Of a stretch of 64,000 nucleotides of DNA, positions 17,023 through 25,377 are shown one piece after another; position 1 is the stretch's first letter; the number at the start of each line of letters is the position of its first letter. Under the pieces are notes generated by a model. That model ran no database searches. It saw only the letters and a list, made by a program, of their open reading frames with translations, and was not told the origin of the DNA. Source of the DNA: Vibrio bivalvicida (GTDB lineage Bacteria > Pseudomonadota > Gammaproteobacteria > Enterobacterales > Vibrionaceae); NCBI RefSeq assembly GCF_001399455.2, contig NZ_LLEI02000043.1, forward strand, positions 1-64,000, written 5' to 3'. The position numbers and the translations under genes were made by a program.

Positions 17023-18136
17023 CGTTGAAATGATTCCACAGGGAATGGTCAATGCGGGTATGCCTGTACTCCAAGAACCGAAACGAGTAATTTCTCCGTT
17101 TGAATTCTTGCCTGCTTGGTTTTTCTACACACCTGTTGTTCTGCAAAGTGCGGCGTTAAGTGTCGTCCATCGTGATTGGGCACTACCATTGATCGCCAAT
17201 CCAGCTATAAAATTGAGTGGCATGGTCGGAGAGTCAAAGCACGATATTTTCACTTCTGCCGGCAAACAAACCAAAGAATGGATTTTGCCATTTATTACTT
17301 TGACTAAAACCGAACAATACACTCAAAGCTTACTCAGTGAGGCTAAGACCCAGCTTGAGAAAGCCGATCTGACATACCCGTTAGTGGCGAAACCTGATTT
17401 GGGTTGCCGGGGGGTTGGAGTGAAACTTATTCATTCTGATCAACAGTTACAAAATTATATTGAAACGTTTCCAGTATCAGGTCGTTTCTTGCTGCAAGAG
17501 AAGTCGCAATACAGTGCAGAAGCGGGGGTGTTCTATGTCAGACAGCCCGGAGAATCACGGGGAAAAATAATCTCGATAACTTTGAAGTATTCCCCAAGAG
17601 TGATTGGGGATGGTTATTCTACCCTGAAAGACCTAATCGAAAAGTGTCCAAGGGCAGGCAAGCTTCAGCATCTTTATCTTCCTCGCCATAGTGAGCATCT
17701 CGATTTGGTTGTCGCTGATAAGGACGAGTTTCAGTTGGCGTTTGCAGGTAGCCATTCTCGCGGTGCTATTTTCCGCGATGGTAACCATTTCATCACACAA
17801 GCTCTGGAAGAAAAGTTAGATCAGATTCTCGGCGATTTTGAAGGTTTCCACTATGGTCGTCTCGATATTAAGTTCCAAGATATCCAAACCCTAATGAATG
17901 GTGAGTGTTTCGATATCTTGGAAATCAATGGGGCGAGCAGCGAAGCCGCACATATTTGGGACAGCGATACTCCGCTAAGCGATATCTTTACTACGCTTTT
18001 AAAACAATATCGCTTGCTTTACCAGATTGGCTCTAAGCATAAAAAACAAGGCCACAAAACCCCGACACTTGGTGCATTGCTGCAGGCTTGGCGGGAAGAG
18101 AAACTCTTAACTCAGCTTTATCCGATGACTGACTAA
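17006..18136 (+). CDS. ATP-grasp family ligase
   Basis: The 376-residue protein has ATP-grasp signatures: YPLVAKPDLGCRGVGVKL near residue 126 (nucleotide-binding lysine and glycine loop) and a C-terminal metal site FDILEINGASSEAAHIWD near 303, preceded by HYGRLDIKF. These place it near D-Ala-D-Ala ligase-like carboxylate-amine ligases, but no substrate subgroup is recognisable. ATG 17006 has AAGGG seven bases upstream and lies inside the end of dedA. Located between a membrane transporter-like gene and a DinB-like gene in the OlsF operon, it may build an amino-acid amide or peptide bond on a small molecule or lipid head group (inference). Confidence 0.82.
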   Translation: MTQLANVEMIPQGMVNAGMPVLQEPKRVISPFEFLPAWFFYTPVVLQSAALSVVHRDWALPLIANPAIKLSGMVGESKHDIFTSAGKQTKEWILPFITLTKTEQYTQSLLSEAKTQLEKADLTYPLVAKPDLGCRGVGVKLIHSDQQLQNYIETFPVSGRFLLQEKSQYSAEAGVFYVRQPGESRGKIISITLKYSPRVIGDGYSTLKDLIEKCPRAGKLQHLYLPRHSEHLDLVVADKDEFQLAFAGSHSRGAIFRDGNHFITQALEEKLDQILGDFEGFHYGRLDIKFQDIQTLMNGECFDILEINGASSEAAHIWDSDTPLSDIFTTLLKQYRLLYQIGSKHKKQGHKTPTLGALLQAWREEKLLTQLYPMTD

Positions 18137-18158
18137 CCGCCGCGCTTAGGAAGAAACC

Positions 18159-18707
18159 ATGAAAAACGTAATGACACGCTTAGCTACAAACGCTCAGACG
18201 CGCCCTTCCCAAGCTGTGGTGGGATGCATTGAAACACTCAATCAAGGTTATGAGTTTTTAGAAACACTCAGTCAGGAAGATTATGTCTTTATTGCTCAAC
18301 CGCATGTGAGTAGCTCGATAGGTGAGCACTTTCGTCACTGGCTCGACTTATTTCACGCCATCAAACTTGATTCGCTCAAAATCGACTACAACGTTCGTCG
18401 TCGCGGACATGCGGTAGAAAGAAGTTTAGACGTCGCCAAACAGGAAATCAGAGAGTTGGTCGAGTGGTTGTTTGAATTGCCATCCAATGAGCTTCACCAA
18501 TCCGTCAGTGTTGAAACGGAAGTCTTATTGTCGCAAACCCATGTTGAGGAAGTCTCTTCAACATTCGTTCGTGAGCTAACATTCGCTGCACTGCATGCTA
18601 CCCATCATTTTGCGATGGCTAAAGTCGTTGCATCTTTGCGTGGTATCGACTCTGACAGCCACTTTGGTGTCGCACCAACAACGGCAACTTACCAGAGGGC
18701 TCAATAG
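18159..18707 (+). CDS. DinB-like putative metalloenzyme
   Basis: The 182-residue helical protein resembles the DinB/YfiT four-helix bundle: a metal-type histidine in SSSIGEHFRHWLDLFH near residue 52 and a histidine cluster ALHATHHFAMAKV near 145. DinB-like proteins commonly bind a divalent metal through three histidines and include thiol transferases and other enzymes; this member's reaction is unknown. It sits 22 bases after the ATP-grasp gene and two bases before the NRDE gene, so all three are surely co-transcribed. Confidence 0.75.
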   Translation: MKNVMTRLATNAQTRPSQAVVGCIETLNQGYEFLETLSQEDYVFIAQPHVSSSIGEHFRHWLDLFHAIKLDSLKIDYNVRRRGHAVERSLDVAKQEIRELVEWLFELPSNELHQSVSVETEVLLSQTHVEEVSSTFVRELTFAALHATHHFAMAKVVASLRGIDSDSHFGVAPTTATYQRAQ

Positions 18708-18709
18708 GA

Positions 18710-19456
18710 ATGTGCACTTTATCTTGGGTTTATCATGGCAATAATCACTATGAAGTTTACTTCAATCGAGATGAGCAACGCTCTCGCTTACCTGCACTTG
18801 AGCCTCAAAGTGTTTTGATTGACGGTGTTCATTGTCTGATGCCGATAGATCCTGTTGGTGGTGGAAGCTGGATTTCAACCAATGAACATGGTGTCACGGT
18901 CTGCCTGCTCAACTTTTATCAAGGCATGACGCCAAATGGAGAGTTAACTAGCCGAGGTGTTATCATAAAACGCCTCGCAAGCAGTTGTTCGAGTCAGACT
19001 GCAGATAGTCGTCTACTGGAGATGGATTTAAGCTCGTTTGCCCCTTTTACTGTCGTCTCTTTTGACACCAGACGTACCGCCAACGAAACCGTACTTTGGA
19101 CTTGGGATGGGGAACAACTTAGCCGAACTCATGCGTTTGCCCCAATCGTTTCTGCTGCTATGCATTTTGACGAAGCATGCCAGTATCGCCTAAAGCTGTT
19201 TAATGAACTGGTTACCACCTTGCCTGATCATGAAGTCGGGCGACTGTTTCATCAAACCTATGACGCTAGTTATCCGCACCTTTCACCATTAATGGCAAGA
19301 AATGATGCGCGCACTGTAAGTTTTACCTCGGTTGTCGTGTCTTCTACTAGACAAGAAATGAAATACCAATCTATCGACAATCATCGCAATGTTGATTTTC
19401 TTACTCGTTTAAGTTGCATGAAAAACGACATTGCTGAACAAGGAGTTTTTAAATGA
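18710..19456 (+). CDS. NRDE (TANGO2-like) protein
   Basis: The 248-residue protein begins MCTLSWVYHG and has the diagnostic FNRDEQRSR near residue 18 and GGGSWISTNEHGVTVCLLN near 53. Cys2 and the NRDE motif define the family, which in eukaryotes and some bacteria (TANGO2, HtpA) has been linked to heme handling; the fold is of the Ntn-hydrolase type. The N-terminal cysteine after methionine removal could act as a nucleophile. The stop overlaps the start of the YHS gene (ATGA). No signal peptide, so cytosolic. The molecular role in this operon is open. Confidence 0.87.
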   Translation: MCTLSWVYHGNNHYEVYFNRDEQRSRLPALEPQSVLIDGVHCLMPIDPVGGGSWISTNEHGVTVCLLNFYQGMTPNGELTSRGVIIKRLASSCSSQTADSRLLEMDLSSFAPFTVVSFDTRRTANETVLWTWDGEQLSRTHAFAPIVSAAMHFDEACQYRLKLFNELVTTLPDHEVGRLFHQTYDASYPHLSPLMARNDARTVSFTSVVVSSTRQEMKYQSIDNHRNVDFLTRLSCMKNDIAEQGVFK

Positions 19457-19890
19457 AAAAGTTATTTGCCCTGCTGATCATGTTGGTTAGCGTTCCTTCC
19501 TTTGCCGCCGACGAAATTTATACCGGAATCTTCAGCAATAAAGCTGTCAGTGGTTATGACACGGTTGCCTATTTTTCCGAGGGTAAGCCAGTGAAGGGGG
19601 ACAGCAAATGGCAAACTGAATACAAAGGTGCCGACTGGTACTTCTCTTCACAACAAAACCTCGACAAATTCAAAGCTGATCCAGAAGCCTATGCGCCGCA
19701 ATATGGTGGTTACTGTGCATGGGCGGTTTCTGCCAAGAATGATTTTGCTTCAGCAGATCCAAAGCAGTGGGCAATCGTCGATGGCAAGCTTTACCTGAAC
19801 TATGACGCAGATGTTAAAAGCTGGTGGGATGACGACCGCGCCGGTCATATTTCCGCTGCTGATAAAAACTGGCCAACGCTCATTCAATAA
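19453..19890 (+). CDS. Secreted YHS-domain protein
   Basis: The 145-residue protein has a signal peptide (MKKLFALLIMLVSVPSFA, cut before AD). It continues with a YHS-like domain: SGYDTVAYFSEGKPVKG, DWYFSSQQNLDKFKADP and YAPQYGGYCAWAVS. Such periplasmic proteins are widespread and uncharacterised; the domain is thought to bind metal or heme-like ligands. AAGGAG precedes the start, which overlaps the upstream stop. The neighbour of a TANGO2-like gene and before a DoxX-like membrane gene, it may act in metal or redox handling at the envelope (inference). Confidence 0.85.
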   Translation: MKKLFALLIMLVSVPSFAADEIYTGIFSNKAVSGYDTVAYFSEGKPVKGDSKWQTEYKGADWYFSSQQNLDKFKADPEAYAPQYGGYCAWAVSAKNDFASADPKQWAIVDGKLYLNYDADVKSWWDDDRAGHISAADKNWPTLIQ

Positions 19891-19907
19891 TAATAAGGAT
19901 CTATTCC

Positions 19908-20360
19908 ATGAAGTTTTCTCCGCTAAAGCATATTCCATCGGCATTTATCGCTTTTGTGTTTGTTCAATCACTGTTTTTTAAGTTTTCTGGCTCATACGAA
20001 ACCGATCATATTTTTGGCACCTTGGGTGAGTGGTCGGGCATAGAGTGGTTCGGAGTCTATGGTGGTTACTTGATTGGTTTTGCTGAGTTAATAGCCTCAA
20101 TCATGCTGTTTACTCGCTTACATGGTGTGGGGGCTGCGATGAGTGCTGGCATTATGACGGGCGCGATTTTCTTCCACTTATTTACACCGCTCGGTATCGT
20201 GATGCCAGAGTTTAACTCGATGGGTGAAGTGGTTGGCAATGATGGAGGCTTATTGTTTGGCATGGCATGTATCGTTTGGAGTTGTGGGGTATTCCTATTT
20301 ATTCGCGACGTTAAAACCCAAGGTACGTTCACTAACAGCCTTTTGGTAAAAGGAGCTTAG
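19908..20360 (+). CDS. DoxX-like four-helix membrane protein
   Basis: The 150-residue protein has about four hydrophobic segments: SAFIAFVFVQSLFFKFSG near residue 11, GGYLIGFAELIASIMLF near 50, GAAMSAGIMTGAIFFHLF near 74 and LLFGMACIVWSCGVFLFI near 116. The pattern FKFSGS plus a glycine/alanine-rich second helix fits the DoxX/DoxD group. It lies 17 bases after the YHS gene and one base before olsF. Function unknown; no cytoplasmic or periplasmic domain is present. Confidence 0.7.
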   Translation: MKFSPLKHIPSAFIAFVFVQSLFFKFSGSYETDHIFGTLGEWSGIEWFGVYGGYLIGFAELIASIMLFTRLHGVGAAMSAGIMTGAIFFHLFTPLGIVMPEFNSMGEVVGNDGGLLFGMACIVWSCGVFLFIRDVKTQGTFTNSLLVKGA

Positions 20361-20361
20361 T

Positions 20362-22113
20362 ATGATTGATAGTCCTTTTCGATTACCACGTAAAACGCCA
20401 TTTGGTATTGGCGAGTCTGTTGTAGAGTGGGCGACGGGCCTTTCTACGCTTGATTCGCTTTACAAGCAAGATGCTTTACCTGAAGACAGTTTTGAGTTTA
20501 TGCATGAGGCGTTGGCTCGAATCGGAACTCAGTATCAGGTTAATCATGGCAGCCTTGACAATATACCAACTGAAGGCTCGGTTTTGATTGTTGCCAATCA
20601 CCCATTTGGTGGTATCGAAGGGATTATTCTCGCTTCATTGATTTCTAAAGTGCGTAAAGATGTCAAAGTGCTCGCCAACGAGTTGCTAAAACGTATCCCT
20701 GAACTCGATGAGCTATTCATAGGTGTTGATGTATTTGGTGGTGAGAAAGCTAAACAAACCAATCGACGAGCCATTAAAGAGGCGAATCATCATCTAAAGC
20801 AAGGGGGAGTGCTGATTCTTTTTCCTGCTGGAGAGGTGTCTTCGTGGCAAGCGAATGAGAACAGGATTACAGATAAAGCTTGGAGTAAGTCGGTAGCCAA
20901 GTTTGTTAAACACGCTCAGGCGACCACTGTACCTTTATTTATCAATGGAATGAACAGTAAACTGTTTTATCAGGCTGGAAGAGTTCATCCATTGCTTAGA
21001 ACGGCATTGCTAGGGCGCGAGTTACTCAATAAGTCTGGAGAAACCATCTCTGTCTCTGTGGGAAATCCCATCCCTTACAGTGAAATTAAAGATTTTGATA
21101 ACGAAGAGGATATTACTCAGTACTTTCGCTTAAACACTTATCTGATGGGAAGTATGGACAATGACCAAGCGCCAACCCTGCAAGATGAGAATGCTGAGCC
21201 TATCATTGCTCCAGTATCTGTGGAGTCATTAGAAGATGAGCTGTCGAGGCTCGAGCAGTACAAACTGTTGGAGCAAGGTGACTTCGAAGTCTACTGTGCA
21301 CCCACGCCCAAAATGCCGAGCATGATGCGTGAGATAGGTCGTGTACGTGAAGAGAGCTTTAGGGAAGTCGGCGAAGGGAGCGGTCGAAGTTGCGATATTG
21401 ACCAGTTTGATCTGCACTATCATCAGCTTTTTGTCTGGAATCGAGCCAGTCGTGACTTAGTTGGCGCTTATCGCTTGGGTTTAGTTGATGAGTTAATGGC
21501 TAAGGGGGGCATTAGTTCGCTGTATTCAACGAGCTTGTTCAAATACGACGAAGCTTTTGTCGAGAGCTTAGGTCTGTCTATTGAACTCGGGCGATCTGTG
21601 GTGGCCAAGCAGTATCAGCGCAATATGCACTCCTTATTACTTTTATGGAAAGGCATCGCAGGCTTTGTCCAGCGTAACCCGAGGTACACTCATTTGTTTG
21701 GACCGGTGAGTATTAGCAATGACTACAGCCCAGTTGCTAGGCAGTTGATCGCATCGGTAATGTCAGTCCACTATTACGATGATGAAAAAGCTAAGCTGGT
21801 GGCACCGACAACTCCGCTAGAAAAAAGTGGCCAGGAATTCTGGCGTCCGGATATGCTCAGTTCATTGTCTAAGTTACCACTGTTGTCTAAGGTGTTGAGT
21901 CGTCTAGAGCAAGGTATGGGGTTGCCTGTGTTGTTAAGGCAGTACTTAGGGATGAACGGCAAACTGGTGTGCTTTAATGTAGACCCAGCATTCAACTTTG
22001 CACTAGACGGTTTGATCGTTGTAGACCTAACGACGGTACCCGTGCGAACGTTAGGCAAATACATGGGTAAAGAACACGCACAAGCTTACTTAGATTCTCA
22101 TCTGTCTTCATAA
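20362..22113 (+). CDS. olsF: Bifunctional ornithine lipid synthase OlsF
   Basis: The 583-residue protein fuses two acyltransferases. Residues about 60-260 form a PlsC-type domain (VANHPFGGIEGIILAS near 77; LFPAGEVSSW near 155) expected to add the second, ester-linked acyl chain. Residues about 315-500 form an OlsB/GNAT-like domain (MREIGRVREESFREVG, VGAYRLG, ELGRSVVAKQYQ) expected to N-acylate ornithine. This order matches OlsF of Serratia and the V. cholerae homologue. Ornithine lipids are phosphorus-free membrane lipids. It is the last gene of the seven-gene operon and its 3' end overlaps the convergent diguanylate cyclase gene by 16 bases. Some databases call the family hemolysin-like. Confidence 0.85.
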   Translation: MIDSPFRLPRKTPFGIGESVVEWATGLSTLDSLYKQDALPEDSFEFMHEALARIGTQYQVNHGSLDNIPTEGSVLIVANHPFGGIEGIILASLISKVRKDVKVLANELLKRIPELDELFIGVDVFGGEKAKQTNRRAIKEANHHLKQGGVLILFPAGEVSSWQANENRITDKAWSKSVAKFVKHAQATTVPLFINGMNSKLFYQAGRVHPLLRTALLGRELLNKSGETISVSVGNPIPYSEIKDFDNEEDITQYFRLNTYLMGSMDNDQAPTLQDENAEPIIAPVSVESLEDELSRLEQYKLLEQGDFEVYCAPTPKMPSMMREIGRVREESFREVGEGSGRSCDIDQFDLHYHQLFVWNRASRDLVGAYRLGLVDELMAKGGISSLYSTSLFKYDEAFVESLGLSIELGRSVVAKQYQRNMHSLLLLWKGIAGFVQRNPRYTHLFGPVSISNDYSPVARQLIASVMSVHYYDDEKAKLVAPTTPLEKSGQEFWRPDMLSSLSKLPLLSKVLSRLEQGMGLPVLLRQYLGMNGKLVCFNVDPAFNFALDGLIVVDLTTVPVRTLGKYMGKEHAQAYLDSHLSS

Positions 22114-23903
22114 ACCACACGGTTACGCCCTTGTTCTTTAGCGCGATACAAACACCTATCTGCTTTGGCAAGGGCCTTTGAAAAGCTGCCGCCTTGCCAC
22201 GCACTGACACCTATGCTGACAGTTAGAGGGCTTGAAGGTGCATCCGGTAGCGAATCTTTTAAGAATATTTCTATCGTCTTACGAACTCTTTCGGCGATTT
22301 GTAATCCTTTATCGAGCTGAGCTTCAGGAAGAATCACGATAAACTCTTCTCCACCCATTCGGCCAAAAATGTCGCTTTTACGAATTTCCTGCTTAATCAA
22401 AGAGGCCACGTAGCGCAGAACCGTGTCACCCACAGCATGACCATATTTATCGTTGACACGCTTAAAGTGGTCCAAGTCCAGCATTAAAATGACAGTGGTA
22501 TGGTGGGGGAGTATCTCTATATCCTCCACTGCCTCTATAAGCGCCCTACGATTGTAAATACCAGTAAGAGGATCATATTGAGCTAGCTTGGTTAATTGCT
22601 GCTCTTTGTGGCGAATAGTTTGAGTCATTTTTTCAAATGCATTGAGTAATTCTCCAATTTCGTCCTTTCGTTGAGTTCGCTCTAATTTTGGATATCCTCC
22701 ACTTGCTAACAAACGTACTTGCTTACGTAGTCCGATAATTGGCATAGCAACATAACGGGAGACAAACCAAAATAGAATCAAGAAAAGTGAAATAGCAGTA
22801 ACAATGTAGAGAGTGACCTCTTGCCTAATAGTTTGGGTTACCCTATTTATTTCATCTTGATCTACGAAAAGAACGACGCTGACACCTGTCACGTTTGCGT
22901 TATCGCGAACATCTTTATCTAACAACAGGGAAGAGGCTAATGTCGGATTGATTAGCACTGCTTGATTTGTCAGCATACCACCTAGATCATCACGCATAAT
23001 GGGAAGTGCGCTGGAGTTTAACTTGTGGCGTTTGAGCAAGTCTTGATTAAGATAACGATAGCCAGTAATGATGTGCGCATCTTTGTTCCGCACCAGAGCA
23101 AGATCTACAGCGTGCAACCCTTGTTCAAGGAAGCTTTGTTTTACCGTGAATAGGTGGTCTTCTAAAATGGTTCTATCGACCACTACGGTATAATAGCCTG
23201 CCAATTCTTGCTTACAGTCGACAAGGGGGCGAGAAAAAAAATATGTCGATGAGTCATAGATTAGTCCGAGTTTACTGATAACCGGTGCATCGATAAGTGT
23301 CACGACAGTGGTTGGTAAGTGTTTAACCCTTCGAAGTTTGATTAGCTCTTGGGTGAGGTTCCTACTGGTATATGAGTTCTCTTCTCCACGGCTATTTAGC
23401 TCTGAGAGTTGTTTAACCAATCGTTTCATTTGCTGTTCGCGGATAGGGCCGTTAGTTTGCCATTGGGCCAATGATTTGCTTAACAGAGACAAGGTGTGGT
23501 TATCGAGTAATGTGTCTCCGCTAAGGTTCTTTCTGAGGACATAGCGATTACTTAGATTCGAGGAGAGTGTAAACTGCGTAACATGGCCATTGGTATCTGA
23601 AACAATAACAGCGGAAAACCCCATTGAATAACTGAGAGCATTGGCAATGGAACGTGGCGATGTTGTCAACTCTAGTTGGTGGCATTGCTGTAACAAATCA
23701 CTGATCTCGTCAAACTCACCTAAACGTCTTTCTGCAAAATAGCCTATATCTGCAGCGACTTGAGCAGTGGCTAGACGACTTGTCTGGTTAATATGCTCCA
23801 ACATGAGGTTTTTCCGGGCGACATAATAGCCATGACCAAACAAAAAGATGCAGGTGATCAAAGGGACAAATAACAGAAAAATCTTGTAGCTTAGTCTGCT
23901 CAT
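22098..23903 (-). CDS. Membrane diguanylate cyclase (HAMP-GGDEF)
   Basis: The 601-residue protein has an N-terminal membrane helix (FLLFVPLITCIFLFGHGYYV), a large periplasmic sensor of about 320 residues, a second helix near 365-385 (VTLYIVTAISLFLILFWFV), a HAMP-like linker and a C-terminal GGDEF domain. The domain has LTGIYNRRAL, DLDHFKRVNDKYGHAVGD and the active-site MGGEEF. An RxxD inhibitory site (RKSD) sits five residues before GGEEF, so product inhibition is expected. It makes cyclic di-GMP. Its ATG overlaps the stop of the binding-lipoprotein gene by four bases, tying ligand detection in the periplasm to its activity, as in the NspS-MbaA pair of V. cholerae (analogy). Confidence 0.9.
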   Translation of the reverse strand: MSRLSYKIFLLFVPLITCIFLFGHGYYVARKNLMLEHINQTSRLATAQVAADIGYFAERRLGEFDEISDLLQQCHQLELTTSPRSIANALSYSMGFSAVIVSDTNGHVTQFTLSSNLSNRYVLRKNLSGDTLLDNHTLSLLSKSLAQWQTNGPIREQQMKRLVKQLSELNSRGEENSYTSRNLTQELIKLRRVKHLPTTVVTLIDAPVISKLGLIYDSSTYFFSRPLVDCKQELAGYYTVVVDRTILEDHLFTVKQSFLEQGLHAVDLALVRNKDAHIITGYRYLNQDLLKRHKLNSSALPIMRDDLGGMLTNQAVLINPTLASSLLLDKDVRDNANVTGVSVVLFVDQDEINRVTQTIRQEVTLYIVTAISLFLILFWFVSRYVAMPIIGLRKQVRLLASGGYPKLERTQRKDEIGELLNAFEKMTQTIRHKEQQLTKLAQYDPLTGIYNRRALIEAVEDIEILPHHTTVILMLDLDHFKRVNDKYGHAVGDTVLRYVASLIKQEIRKSDIFGRMGGEEFIVILPEAQLDKGLQIAERVRKTIEIFLKDSLPDAPSSPLTVSIGVSAWQGGSFSKALAKADRCLYRAKEQGRNRVVYEDR

Positions 23904-25051
23904 TGGACCCCTAGTCTTTGATCTGGGGGAGTGATAACTCCAAAATGTTTGATGACCTCAAGTCGCCCTTGCTGAAACTGGCCTAGATACATTGGCAAAT
24001 CAAAATGATTGTCATCTCTAAGAGTGATTTTTTCTGCACCAGCATATCGAGAAAAACCGTGTAAATTCTCCATTACCTGTTGATGAGTTGCGATGTCAGA
24101 CTTTTCTATGGCTTCTTTAAGCAAATAGATGAGGTCATAATGAGCCTTAGACGAGTAGGTGACCAAGGATGCTTTGCCATGAAATTGTTTAAATTGTTTG
24201 ATGAATGCTTTGGTGAAATCTGACGACAGTTGACTAAAGAAATGAAGAGGAGTGTAGATCCCTTCTAGATGCTCCGCATCTAACTCCATGAGATAAGTTT
24301 CATCAGCCGCAAAAGCAACGATATCTATTGGCTTACTAAATGGAAAACGACGAAATTGTTTAATAAATTCGAATCCATCTGTACCTGGAAGAATCAACAT
24401 CAACATATCGCTTCCTGAAGCCTCTAGGCGTTCTAAAACAGGCCGAAAATCACGAACGCCAAAGGCAGTGAACTCCACTCCAGTGATTTGGCCTTTATTG
24501 TCGTTGACCGACTTTTTGACTCGCTGTGACATACGGTGTGGCCAGATATAGTCGTAACCAAAGATGTAAAACTTAGTTTTATTCGTAGCGATGAAATAGG
24601 GAATGACTGGATCAACGTAGTGTTCTGGAATGGTGCTGTAACAAACGAGATAATCATCGTAGTGCCCCCCTTCATAGTCAATGCCGTATAACATAGGGAT
24701 TTTGTACTTACTGGCGATATCACTCATCGCATATCGAGAGGAGCTGCTTACAGGCCCCATCAAAGCATGAACATTGTGTTGCTGAATAAGCTCACGGGTG
24801 TAAGAGACGGTTTTAGCGGGATCAGTATTATTGTCGCGGACGATAAGTTCTATATGGCGACGCTTTACCCCTCCTTGGGTATTGATTTGTTCAACCGCCA
24901 ATTGAGCCCCTTTTAGTGCTTGTTCTCCATACACGCTATACGTTCCGCTTAAAGGCAGAACAACGCCGATTTTGATCGGTGTAACAGGCTCGGAGCAACT
25001 GAGTAAAAAAGTGAGACCGATAAAAGTGATGATTTTGACGATGTTTTGCAT
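23900..25051 (-). CDS. Periplasmic binding lipoprotein (Peripla_BP_6 type), sensor partner of the cyclase
   Basis: The 383-residue protein has a lipoprotein signal ending in the lipobox LLSC (Cys19) and a two-lobed branched-chain amino acid/urea/amide-type binding fold: IGVVLPLSGTYSVYGEQALKG near residue 28, RDNNTDPAKTVSYTRELI near 71 and ALMGPVSSSSRYAMSDI near 95. This is the UrtA/AmiC/LivJ class. There are no ABC permease or ATPase genes beside it; instead it is translationally coupled to a membrane diguanylate cyclase. It therefore probably works as a ligand sensor rather than for uptake. The ligand could be an amide, urea or amino acid; sequence alone does not decide. Confidence 0.85.
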   Translation of the reverse strand: MQNIVKIITFIGLTFLLSCSEPVTPIKIGVVLPLSGTYSVYGEQALKGAQLAVEQINTQGGVKRRHIELIVRDNNTDPAKTVSYTRELIQQHNVHALMGPVSSSSRYAMSDIASKYKIPMLYGIDYEGGHYDDYLVCYSTIPEHYVDPVIPYFIATNKTKFYIFGYDYIWPHRMSQRVKKSVNDNKGQITGVEFTAFGVRDFRPVLERLEASGSDMLMLILPGTDGFEFIKQFRRFPFSKPIDIVAFAADETYLMELDAEHLEGIYTPLHFFSQLSSDFTKAFIKQFKQFHGKASLVTYSSKAHYDLIYLLKEAIEKSDIATHQQVMENLHGFSRYAGAEKITLRDDNHFDLPMYLGQFQQGRLEVIKHFGVITPPDQRLGVQ

Positions 25052-25377
25052 GTACGACAGTCCCCAGTAAGCTTTATAGAATACCCGCCCATCTTTATCT
25101 TTAAGAATAATACAGTTATTAAGATTAGAGAGTAAAAAGACATGTGAGAGCTTCAGTTTTGAAGAAGAGCCGCATTTTATTAAGAGTTTGAAGTGACTCG
25201 AAAGAGTGATTCAACACTTGAGCCAATCGACAAAAATCTTGGAAAGCAGGCAAAACTCTAACAATTCATCTTCCCAATCAAACCGATAGAATGCATTCAT
25301 CCTGCTAGCTTTGTGATGCAAACACAGTGATTGTTCTTTGTTTGCACAGTCAGTTGGCAATTAAAAAGGATCAAAAA
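25052..25377. promoter_or_regulatory. Divergent intergenic region before the LPMO gene
   Basis: 326 bases between the divergent binding-lipoprotein and LPMO genes, so it should hold promoters for both. I could not identify a convincing promoter pair or operator. AAAAGGA just before 25378 is the LPMO ribosome binding site. Confidence 0.5.
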
